From NCBI GenBank assembly GCA_002049455.2, contig KV918792.1:310001-374000 (forward strand): a stretch of 64,000 nt of DNA. The letters are read 5' to 3'. Made by a program: the position numbers and the translations under genes. Positions 55,501 to 64,000 of this stretch are shown here, in pieces; within the stretch, counting starts at the first letter, position 1; each line of letters begins with the position of its first letter. Origin of the DNA: Porphyra umbilicalis (Eukaryota > Rhodophyta > Bangiophyceae > Bangiales > Bangiaceae). Under the pieces are notes generated by a model. The model saw nothing but the letters and a program-made list of their open reading frames with translations, made no database searches and was not told the DNA's origin.

Positions 55501-55760
55501 GGTGGTCCGGTGTGGAAATCCCGTACGGCAGCGTGGCGGAACTTCTGTGGGTCCGCGCGTATACGGCGAACGACCTGCACGCGGGAGGGCGTACCCCGTG
55601 GGCCATCTTCCGTAGCGAGTGGGCCTGTTGGACTTTGATGCTCGTCGCCGACTCCACTGACTCCTCGCGGATGGATGATGGTCGGGGACCCTTAAGGTAC
55701 CGCAGATGGTACATGTGCAAGACGTGGTCAAGTTGCACACAATCGTGTTGGGTCATCTTG
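51862..55760 (+). mobile_element. LTR retrotransposon fossil with 5' LTR, gag and protease
   Basis: Begins with an LTR (51862-52545) followed at once by a TGG primer-binding-like site (from 52548). Gag-like region at about 53.7-54.4 kb (VLQFLHKFAKACDANDISEG, capsid-like) and a CCHC zinc knuckle CWHCGKVGHWAEEC at 54681-54722. Protease-like region near 55.1-55.3 kb. A further piece to ~55.75 kb is shared with the inverted fragment at 47.45-47.76 kb. RT, integrase and the 3' LTR were not seen, so it is truncated. Broken in several places; moderate age. Probably Ty3/gypsy-like, but without RT this is inference. Confidence 0.75.
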
Positions 55761-56500
55761 GGGCGTTACTTTTGGCATGTTTTGGATTTGATCTTCGCTT
55801 TGATCTGGCGGTTTTTCGATTTGGTGAGTGATTTGATTTGGTGCGAGGGCGTGGGCGTCGGTGTGGGCGCGAGAGATGGGAGAACTTGGGCCGGTCGGGA
55901 CTATTTATGAAGTGCTCTCGGTTGGGAGAGGCGGGCGAACCTTAGGACAACCAACAAAGCACGTTCGCACACACACACGCAAGCTCAAGCCACTCAACCA
56001 CTTCACCGTGGTTCCCTGTGAAGTGAGCGGTAGTTGGGTGGATGTGTTGCTTTACTCGAGAGCGGTCTGAGGCGCGAGGCTAGCAGGCTCTTAAACCCTC
56101 CGTCTGCCTCTCTCGCCATGTTCTGCCGACGCACTCCCCCGCCAGCGCAGTGCTCCCTCTCTTGGAGGGTACATGCTCTCACCTCCCCACAAATCGCGAC
56201 GCCCCTCGATGACCCCACGAGAATCTCCCCGAGCTCAGCTCCAAAAAGGAGCTGCCCTCGATATACAAGTGCAAGTAATTACATCACACACATACCGCAA
56301 TGCATGACAATGGCACAGCCAAACAAGCGGATGACCGCATAAGTACTCCTGGAACTAGCCAGGCAGTCCGTGGTAACTCCTACTCACCAGAGCGGGCTTG
56401 GGGGGCTGCCTCAACACTCCCCCAGCGCCCCACAGTCCGCGCCATGAAAGCTCCGTCACGGCAACAGTGCGAGATCGTCCACCAACATCCGCGATCGAGA
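55761..56500. other. spacer
   Basis: A GTGTGGGCG/TTTGATTTGG-like T/G-rich stretch (55.75-55.87 kb), then mixed sequence. No gene recognised. Confidence 0.45.
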
Positions 56501-57030
56501 AAACGGCCAAGTCGATCTGAACGACTTCGCCGAAATCGGGTCGACTCGGTGGGAGCAGTAGGCCTACAACTCCCTGCGAGTCGAGCCGATTTTGGCCATG
56601 TAAATTCGACCTCCTCCGAAATCGCCAAAATCACCATCGACGTGAAGCAGACGTCGAGGCGAGTACAGCTCAGCCGGGCGCGTCTCAAACGGAGACGATC
56701 CGGCGCATCGGCGGCCCGTCAAAGTGCGGGCGTAAACGCAGCTCATCGATTTGGCCGATACTCGGCTCGACCCGAGGGAGCAGTAGACCTACTGTGCCAT
56801 ACCACATTTAACCAAAAAATCGACTTGCACCAAAATCGATTCGGGCCCGACAGGCCGACTTGGCCCGAAGCTGGAGGCCCGCAGATGCGGGCCGAAAATC
56901 GCAAAAATTCGACGCAAAGTGTGGGCGGAAACGCGGCTCATCGACTTGGCCGGAAATCGGCTCGACCCGTGGGAGCAGTAGGCCTACTGCTCCCGGCCAA
57001 AATCGACCAAAATCGACTTCCACCAAAATT
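56500..57030. repeat. three diverged ~200-bp tandem units
   Basis: GGGAGCAGTAGGCCTAC recurs at 56551, 56776 (AGACCTAC) and 56971, i.e. 225 and 195 bp apart. The sequence before it (GGCTCATCGA.TTGGCCG..AT.GGCTCGACCC) and after it (AAAATCGAC, ACCAAAAT.GA.TCGGGC) is shared between units. Lies just beyond the 3' side of the copia element. Confidence 0.7.
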
Positions 57031-57044
57031 GACTCGGGCGACCA

Positions 57045-57285
57045 CCGCGAACCCGCGGCTGCGCCACTGGACGTCCCCAGTGGCGCCGCAGCGCCCCAGG
57101 ACGGTCCCAACCGGCCGTCCCCCGGGTCAGCGCCCCGCGCAACCGCGCCCCATTGCCGGCTCCAAGCAAGTGGATGGAAGCGCAACCGTCCACGGCCGGC
57201 ACCGGCCCGCAGCAACGTCGACAGAGGTCGCTGCCGCGAAACCGGGGCTGCGCCCCTGGCCGCCTCCAGTGGCGCCATGGCGCCT
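57045..57285. repeat. ~190-bp tandem duplication next to the copia element
   Basis: GAACCCGCGGCTGCGCCACT.. at 57048 recurs as GAAACCGGGGCTGCGCCCCT.. at 57238; both continue with CCAGTGGCGCC and, further on, GCGCCCCGCGCAAC.GCGCCC. It overlaps the region where a 3' LTR of the copia element would lie, so it may be LTR-derived. Confidence 0.5.
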
Positions 57286-60200
57286 CAGCACTCCCCCAAC
57301 AGGGGGTCGCCAAGCTCGGCGCCCCGCGCAACAGCGCCCAGGACTTCACCAACCACGACGGCAGCCCAGAAAGCTGTGAACGCAGGCGACGGCAGCGGCT
57401 TGGTAAGCCCATCCGCCGGCATGTCGGCGCTCGGAAAAAAGTAGAAGGCCACATCCCCGCGCGCCTGGTAGTCGCGAACCATGTGGTAGGCGACGTCGAT
57501 ATGCTTGGTCCGCCCCGTCGCCTTGGGGTTGATGACCAGCGCCAGGCAGGACTGGTTGTCCTCTCCCATCGCCACGTCTCCACCGTCGACGCCCAGAGCT
57601 GACAGCAGCTTGCGTAGCCAGAGCGCCTTCCTGGTCGCCATTGCGACGGCCACGTACTCGGCCTCGGCCGTCGAGGTGGCCACGGTCGACTGGCGCTTAC
57701 TTGCCCACGCAATCGCCCCGCCATTGCAGGTGAAGACGTAACCGGTTGTCGACCGACGACCGTCGATGTCGCCGGCCCAGTCGGCGTCGACAAATCCTTG
57801 CAGCGGCTCGCTGCCGCTGTACACCACACCCAGGCGAGTCGTCCCGCACAGGAAGCGCAGAACTCCTGTGGCCGCGCGCATGTGGTCCTCCTCAGGGCAG
57901 GACATGAAGCGTGACAGCACCCCCACGGCAAAGGCGATGTCTGGCCTCGTCGTGGTTGACAGGTAGAGGAGGGAGCATACCAACTCGGCGTTACGGTTGC
58001 CCTCTGGCAACAGGCCCTCCCCTGTCTTGGTCAGCTTGACCCTCGACGCCATCGGCGTCTTGTTTGGCGTCGCCTTGTCCATCCCGAACGCCTCCAGCAG
58101 CGTCGCGGTGTGCCCCGGGTTGCTCAATGTCAGAGTCTTGGCCGCCCGATTGCGCATGACCTTCATGCCGACAAAGTCCTTGACCGCCCACATGTCGCGC
58201 ACCTCAAACTTGGCAGACACGGAGCGCTTGACAGCCTCGACCCCAGTCAGCTTCTCGCCTGCGACAATGAGGTCGTCGACGTACACGAGGATGAAGATGC
58301 ACCCGTGCACGGGGTGGTGCCACTCATAGAGGCACGGGTCCACCTTGGACCGGACCGCCCCCATCTCTTTGAGCTCTTTGTCGAGCTTGATGCCTCACAG
58401 CCGCCCCGCCTGCTTCGTCCCGTAGAGCGACAGGTTAAGCCGACACATCTCCTCCAGCCCCTCCGGTTCGACACCGTCGGGGAGTTTGATGTACATCTCC
58501 TTGTCCATCTTGGCGTTAAGAAAGGCTGTCTTGACGTCTTCATGGTGAATCTCCCAGCCCATGGCTGCCGCCACAGCAAAGAGAGCACGTGTCGTGGCCG
58601 CGTTGGGTACCGGAGCCCACGTCTCGTCAGAGTCTCGTCCGGGCACCTGGTTGAACCCTTGGGCCACGAGTCGAGCCTTGTAGCGCGTGAGCTTGCCCTC
58701 CGCGTCGTGCTTGATGTCGAACACGAATCGCTTCTTGATGGCCTTGTGACTCTTGTTGTTCCCCTTGGTCTTGGACCAGGTGCCAAGGTGCTTGTGTGCC
58801 GCCGCCTTCTCCTCAATGGCCTGCTTCCACAGCGGCCAGTCAGGACTAGCGCGCGCCTCCTTCTCGTTTGCAGGCGACTTTTGCAAGTCCCAGCCCGCCT
58901 CAGCCGCGGAAGCGTTACCGCTTGCCAAGTACGCCTTGGGTTCCTTCTCCCACCATGTTACCTTGGGAGTTGGCTTGCGCTTCGAGCGACGAGGCTCCGG
59001 TGTGACGCTGTCACTGGCCGCAGATGCTTGGGAAGCGGCGGGTGTCGAGCCACCGACGCCTTCCTCGTCCTCCTCCTGGCTATCGCCAGCAAAGGAAGGA
59101 GGACCGACTTCGTTGTCGCTGTCAGAGGTGTCGTCGGGGGAGTACTCGTCCTCTCGCCCGCCTTCTGCGTCGTGCATGTCCATTGCCCCTTCCGTGGCGC
59201 CGTCCTTGTCGCCGTCATTTTCCGCAGTCAGCCGGGGACCAGCGCTTGACCCGACTGCTGACGTCTCGACCTTCGCCGGGTTCTCCTCCATCAGCACGTC
59301 CCGACCCTCGAAGACTTGGTTTGTCTCGTCCTCGAGGATGCGTTCGGCCTTGCCACCGACAGTGTAGCCGACAAAGCGGCCGACGTCGGTCTTCGGCTCC
59401 AGCTTGCGCTGCTGCTTCTTCGGCTTGAGCGCCCACGCCCGACCCCCCCAAACGCGGCATCCCGCGACGTTGGGGCGTCGACCTGTAAGCGCCTCGAGCG
59501 GCGTCACATCGAGCCCCGCCTTGGATGATCGGTTGAGCACATGGACGACGGAGGCCAACGCCTCGGCCCACAGCTCTTCCTCCGCACCGGCGTCAAGCAG
59601 GGCAGCACGCACGCGCTCCATCAGCGTGCGGTTCACCCGCTCCGCCTTGCCATTCTGCTGCGACTTGTACGGCGTCGTCATCTCAGACGTGATTCCCTTA
59701 TCCTCGTACCAGGCCTTCAGATCGTTTGTGAAGTACTCCTTTGCACCGTCGTGACGGACACGCTTCACCTCCACGCCCGTCAGCGTCTCAAGCTGCTTGA
59801 TGCGCGTCTTGAGCACCTTCGGCGCCATCCCCTTTGTCTTGACAGGCGTAGCCGTGATGAACCCCGTTGAGTCCTCCAGCGCCGTCATAAAGTAGAGGGA
59901 GCCACCGAGCGACTCAGTGAGTGGGCCACTTATTTCGGTGTGCACTAGTTCGCACTTGGTTGTCGCTGTCGACGAGCGGGGGCTGGGCGACTGAACCATC
60001 TTGCCGTCCACACACGGCACAAACACCGTGCCAATGACGCGCCTGGCGTCTGCCACTGACGACGGTATGCCGTCGACCATTGTGGCCGCCCGATTGAGGT
60101 TCTCCAACCCCAAGTGGTTGAACCGACGATGCCACAGCTCCGCCTCCCAAGCGATGCGCGTCGATGCCGCGCACGCCGAATCCTTGACCGGCGTGACCTT

Positions 60201-61205
60201 GAGCACGTACTGCTCCAGGTCGTTGACCTTGCCGACAACGGACGCCTTTTCGAGCACTCCGCTCGAATGGACAGCATCCCCGTCGCTGAGGATGTGACAG
60301 GCGTTTCCGACAAACACTACCGCACCACGATTGCGGTCAACCGCTCGAACCGAGAGCAGGTTGCTGGTCAGGTCCGGCACGAGCATGGCCTCCCCGAGCA
60401 CCATGCGCGTCTTGGTTTTGCCCTTGCCAACGTCCATGGAGACATGGCCGTGCCCCTTGATGGGTACCTTTTCGCCGTTGGCCAATGTGACCTCGGCCCT
60501 GCTTCCCGCCGTCTGGACGGTGAAGCCCTTATCCCCGGCGGCCATGTGGTTGGTTGCGCCAGAGTCGAGCACCCAAGTTGATTAACACAGGGAGCTCTTG
60601 CGAGCCTTGCTGCTCCCGGTATTTCCAGTAGAAGCAGTGTAGGCCAGAGCGGCGCCCGCGTGGGGCCCGCCGCCGTGACCGCCTTCACGGCCACCGACGC
60701 CATTCGTGCCCTTGCCCTTGGCCTCGTCCGCCTTCTTCTTGTAGTAGTCGCGTTGCATGTGTCCCTTTTTGTTGCAGTAGAAGCACACGACCGACTTCTT
60801 GTCAAACGGCTTCTTAGGCGCCGCTGCCGCAAAGGCTTGTGACTTGACACTGCCAGAAGGCCTGGAAGCGCCGACAGAAATGCTCCGCTGCTCGACTTGA
60901 AGCAGCTTAGCCGTCACGTCCGACATGACGAGCTTAGTTTCCTTGTTCTCGAACACCGTCCTGAGCATCCCGTACTCTGCCGGGAGCCCTGCCAGGACAC
61001 GCAGCGCAAGCGTGTTGTCGTCCACCGGGTTTCCGAGCATGGCGAGCTCGTCCCGGAGCATCTTGGCGCGCGACGCAAACTTGATGATGTTCTCGTCGCC
61101 GCCCTTATTGAGGCTGCTCAGCTCGTCCATGAGCCGCAGCAGCTGCGCGTTGTCTCGCGCCTGGAACATGACCTTGAGCGCGTCCCACGCCTATTTGGCC
61201 GTGTC
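57285..61205 (-). mobile_element. Ty1/copia-type LTR retrotransposon
   Basis: Gag to RNase H are readable in a single frame along ~3.9 kb on the minus strand, with only about three interruptions. Parts, 5' to 3': gag with zinc-knuckle region (about 61.2-60.6 kb), protease (LDSGATNHMAAGD, ~60.55 kb), GAG-pre-integrase (ELWHRRFNHLGLENL, ~60.1 kb), integrase core (~59.95-59.4 kb: FMTALEDSTGFITATPVKTK; NGKAERVNRTLMERVRAALL), an acidic linker, RT (~58.75-57.95 kb; KRFVFDIKHDAEGKLTRYKA; YVDDLIVAGE) and RNase H (~57.85-57.45 kb; FVDADWAGD, STAEAEYVAV). The order protease-integrase-RT is diagnostic of copia. It stops abruptly at ~61.2 kb inside gag, so the 5' end is missing. Relatively young judging from the few breaks. 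Confidence 0.95.
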
Positions 61206-61931
61206 CACCAATGTAGCACAACAGAATGTGGATCAAGTCATAGGGGGGAGGGAAGCATTCCGCACGTGCCCCCTCCGTGCGTGCACTGCTATAGGGCCAT
61301 CGGACCCGGGAATTCAGGCCGCCAGAGGTGATGACACAAGGCACGGTTTACTTCCCGGCGACGACGGTGCCTCCCACCGTCGTCGCCCTTCGTCCTAAAA
61401 GGGCGGAAACCGTTGCGTGGGCCCAATTCCCCTAATGGGAATTGGCCCGCGCCGCCAACCAACCAATACAACTAAGTACAATGCAAGACAAGTCCCACAA
61501 TGCGGTAAGTAGAGACGAGGGGGAATCGGGACCGGGCGCCCCTGCCTGACGTGGCGGCACGTGGCGGCCGGTGGCGTGGCTACGCGGGAGCGCTCGCCGC
61601 CCGACATAACCGCCGCCCCGCGCGGGCCCGCCGGCCGCGGCTGCGCGCCGCCAGGCCGGGTTGCACGCACAGCACGGCCCCACACCCAGTGTGAGCGCAA
61701 TGCCCGTGGCCCGAGGGCACACCAGGCCCGTGTGCCGGTGGGGGTCGTGTCCGCCCGACCCCGGCTCCCCCCGCGCCGTGCCTCGGCACCACCCCCGACC
61801 TGGTGGTGCTACATCACCCTCTTCCCAGCGGCTGCCGTCCGCGGCGGCCGATGATGCGAACATCAAGGTAACCGGGGAAAGCCTCACAGACGCCAAGGGG
61901 CACCAGCGGTACCGCAATGCCGGCGGTGTCC
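61206..61931. other. junction region between the copia element and the satellite
   Basis: Unrelated sequence abuts the truncated gag at ~61,205. It is GC-rich after 61.5 kb. No gene could be supported. Confidence 0.45.
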
Positions 61932-63640
61932 GCGACGGACCCGGCTTGCGGCGGCTCGCATCGTCACAAACCCGACGAGCAAGCCGCCTCGCTGCCATGG
62001 GCGGTGCGGAGACCAACTTTCCCCTACGACAGGGAGGAAGCGCGTCCCGCGGGGAACCCGCCCATACCCGGGGGGCGCGAAACCGACCGCGGGCAGCCCG
62101 CCGGCGGGGGCAGAGAACGCCGCCCGCCCCAGGCCACCGCGGCCGGCGAAGACGCCGCGCGTCCGTGCCACCGGCAAGACGGCCAGCGATTGGCCCCCCC
62201 GTGATCCGGCGTGCAACGCCGCCCGGAATCGCGGCGCGACCACACCAGCGCCGGCGGGCGAAGCGCCCCACCGCCACGGGCAGTGTGGCCCCCAACTTCC
62301 CCCTACGACAGGGAGGAAACGCGTCCCGCGGGGAACCCGCCCATACCCCGGGGGCGCGAAACCGACCGCGGGAAGCCCGCCGGCGGGGGCAGAGAACGCC
62401 GCCCGCCCCCGGCCACCGCGGCCGACGAAGACGCCGCGCGTTCGTGCCACCGGCAAGACGGCCAGCGATTGGCCCCCCCGTGATCCGGCGTGCAACGCCG
62501 CCCGGAATCGCGGCGCGACCACACCAGCGCCGGCGGGCGAAGCGCCCCACCGCCATGGGCAGTGTGGCCCCCAACTTCCCCCTACGACAGGGAGGAAGCG
62601 CGTCCCGCGGGGAACCCGCCCATGCCCCGGGGGCGCGAAACCGACCGCGGGAAGCCCGCCGGCGGGGGCAGAGAACGCCGCCCGCCTCAGGCCACCGCGG
62701 CCGGCGAAGACGCCGCGCGTCCGTGCCACCGGCAAGACGGCCAGCGATTGGCCCCCCCGTAATCCGGCGTGCAACGCCGCCCGCCTTCGCGGCGCGACCA
62801 CACCAGCGCCGGCGGGCGAGGCGCCTCACCGCCACGGGCAGTGCGGCCCCCAACTTCCCCCTACGACAGGGAGGAAGCGCGTCCCGCGAGGAACCCGCCC
62901 ATACCCCGGGGGCGCGAAACCGACCGCGGGAAGCCCGCCGGCGGGGGCAGAGAACGCCGCCCGCCCCCGGCCACCACGGCCGACAAAGACGCCGCGCGTC
63001 CGTGCCACCGGCAAGACGGCCAGCGATTGGCCCCCCCGTAATCCGGCGTGCAACGCCGCCCGCCTTCACGGCGCGACCACACCAGCGCCGGCGGGCGAGG
63101 CGCCTCACCGCCACGGGCAGTGCGGCCCCCAACTTCCCCCTACGACAGGGAGGAAGCGCGTCCCGCGAGGAACCCGCCCATACCCCGGGGGCGCGAAACC
63201 GACCGCGGGAAGCCCGCCGGCGGGGGCAGAGAACGCCGCCCGCCCCCGGCCACCGCGGCCGACGAAGACGCCGCGCGTTCGTGCCACCGGCAAGACGGCC
63301 AGCGATTGGCCCCCCAGTGATCCGGCGTGCAACGCCGCCCGGAATCGCGGCGCGACCACACCAGCGCCGGCGGGCGAAGCGCCCCACCGCCATGGGCAGT
63401 GTGGCCCCCAACTTCCCCCTACGACAGGGAGGAAGCGCGACCCGCGGGGAACCCTCCCATACCCCGAGGGCGCGAAACCGACCGCGGGAAGCCCACCGGC
63501 GGGGGCAGAGAACGCCGCCCGCCCCCGGCCACCGCGGCCGACGAAGACGCCGCGCGTCCGTGCCACCGGCAAGACAGCCAGCGATTGGCCCCCTCGTGGT
63601 TCGGTGTGCAACGCGACGCGGCATCGCGGCGCGACCACGC
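61932..63640. repeat. tandem array of 279-bp GC-rich units (six copies)
   Basis: GTGCAACGCC(GCCCG) recurs exactly every 279 bp at 62211, 62490, 62769, 63048, 63327 and 63606. A further, diverged unit precedes 62211. Units are nearly identical except for a variable patch: the first, second and fifth read GGAATCGCGG..GCAGTGTGG, the third and fourth CCTTCGCGG/CCTTCACGG..GCAGTGCGG, giving an A-A-B-B-A pattern. 279 is a multiple of three, so several frames stay open for hundreds of codons on the minus strand; these look like by-products rather than a protein. Confidence 0.95.
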
Positions 63641-63656
63641 CAACGCCAGCGGCCAC

Positions 63657-64000
63657 AAGGGCGCCGCCCCACCAGCGTGCTGCCCTTTGCGCGCGCCAGC
63701 GCGACGCCAGGGGCGCGACCCCACCGGCGCATCGCCTACCAGGCCAGACGCCGGCGGCAAGAGTGCCGACCCACGGGCGTATCGTACCTTGCGCGTGCCG
63801 AGGCGTCGCCAAGGGCGCCGCCTCAGCGGCGTACCGCCTCTTTCGCGCGGCGACGCGTCGCCAAGGGCGCTGCCCCACCGGCGTGTCGCCCAGCGCGCCG
63901 ACCAGCGGCGACTAGGGCGCCGCCCGATCGGCGTGCCGCCCCCATTCGCTCGCCGGCGCGTCGCCAGGGGCACTTCCCCACCGGCGCGTCGCCCACCGCA
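63657..64000. repeat. ~51-bp minisatellite, seven units, continuing past the window
   Basis: Units starting AAGGGCGCCGCCCCACCGGC (with variants) begin at 63657, 63709, 63759, 63811, 63863, 63913 and 63966; spacings are 50-53 bp. Each ends with a GGCGACGCGTCGCC-like palindrome. It follows directly on the 279-bp array and is cut by the end of the window. Confidence 0.85.

Noticed and set aside
58110-59249. 379-codon plus-strand frame inside the copia element
   Set aside because: It is antisense to the integrase-RT region of the retrotransposon and has no family signature.
61432-63732. 766-codon minus-strand frame over the 279-bp array
   Set aside because: The period is a multiple of three and the DNA is GC-rich, so two minus-strand frames are open at once; no start context, domain or codon-level constraint supports a protein.
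1-64000. CRISPR arrays, tRNA and rRNA genes
   Set aside because: No array of identical repeats with unique spacers was found (all tandem repeats lack spacers), and no clover-leaf with a GGTTCRANNCC-type arm or rRNA signature was recognised by eye; a covariance-model scan would be decisive for tRNAs.

Overview
The window looks like nuclear DNA of a red alga, most likely a Bangiales-type (Porphyra/Pyropia-like) genome. This is inferred from strong GC bias in the coding segments, host genes without visible introns, a nuclear-type gene for a plastid RNA polymerase sigma factor, and two putative plastid transit peptides with an early Phe (MVAFLSA.., MAFVSAP..). No bacterial operon structure is present. 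Genus assignment is inference only.

Layout. 0-1.1 kb is GC-rich low-complexity DNA, perhaps beginning with the end of an exon. 1.1-4.4 kb is the only clear host gene island: a sigma-70 factor gene (+) convergent with a small plastid-targeted protein gene (-). 4.4-8 kb is gene-poor and holds short inverted-repeat (MITE-like) elements, one nested in another, and a foldback hairpin. 8-15 kb carries decayed minus-strand sequence including a transposase-like ORF (CACTA/Tnp2-like by motif shape), split by a ~197-bp tandem repeat and an unrelated plus ORF. 15.9-26.3 kb holds a large proline-rich plus-strand gene of unknown function, a decayed minus-strand gene with a 27-bp minisatellite, and a 1,230-codon minus-strand frame that ends in an Ulp1-type (C48) cysteine protease and is broken by six in-frame stops without a frame change. 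This is probably a decayed DNA transposon of Zisupton/KDZ type.

27.5-33.1 kb is a decayed Helitron (Rep plus Pif1 helicase). 33-41 kb has few genes, a 47-bp minisatellite and a GC-rich island. 41.7-46.1 kb is a heavily broken Ty3/gypsy fossil. 46-51.9 kb is mostly unassignable and contains an inverted copy of part of the next LTR element. 51.86-55.8 kb is an LTR element with a recognisable 5' LTR, gag and protease region. 57.3-61.2 kb is a fairly young Ty1/copia element on the minus strand, truncated at its 5' end. 61.9-64.0 kb is a tandem array with 279-bp units followed by ~51-bp units.

Overall the window is a transposon-rich chromosomal segment with two host genes that both point to the plastid. 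The most unusual items are the Ulp1-ending gene and its proline-rich neighbour, the nested TIR elements, the 8-bp motif cluster upstream of the sigma gene, and the multi-scale satellite at the right end.
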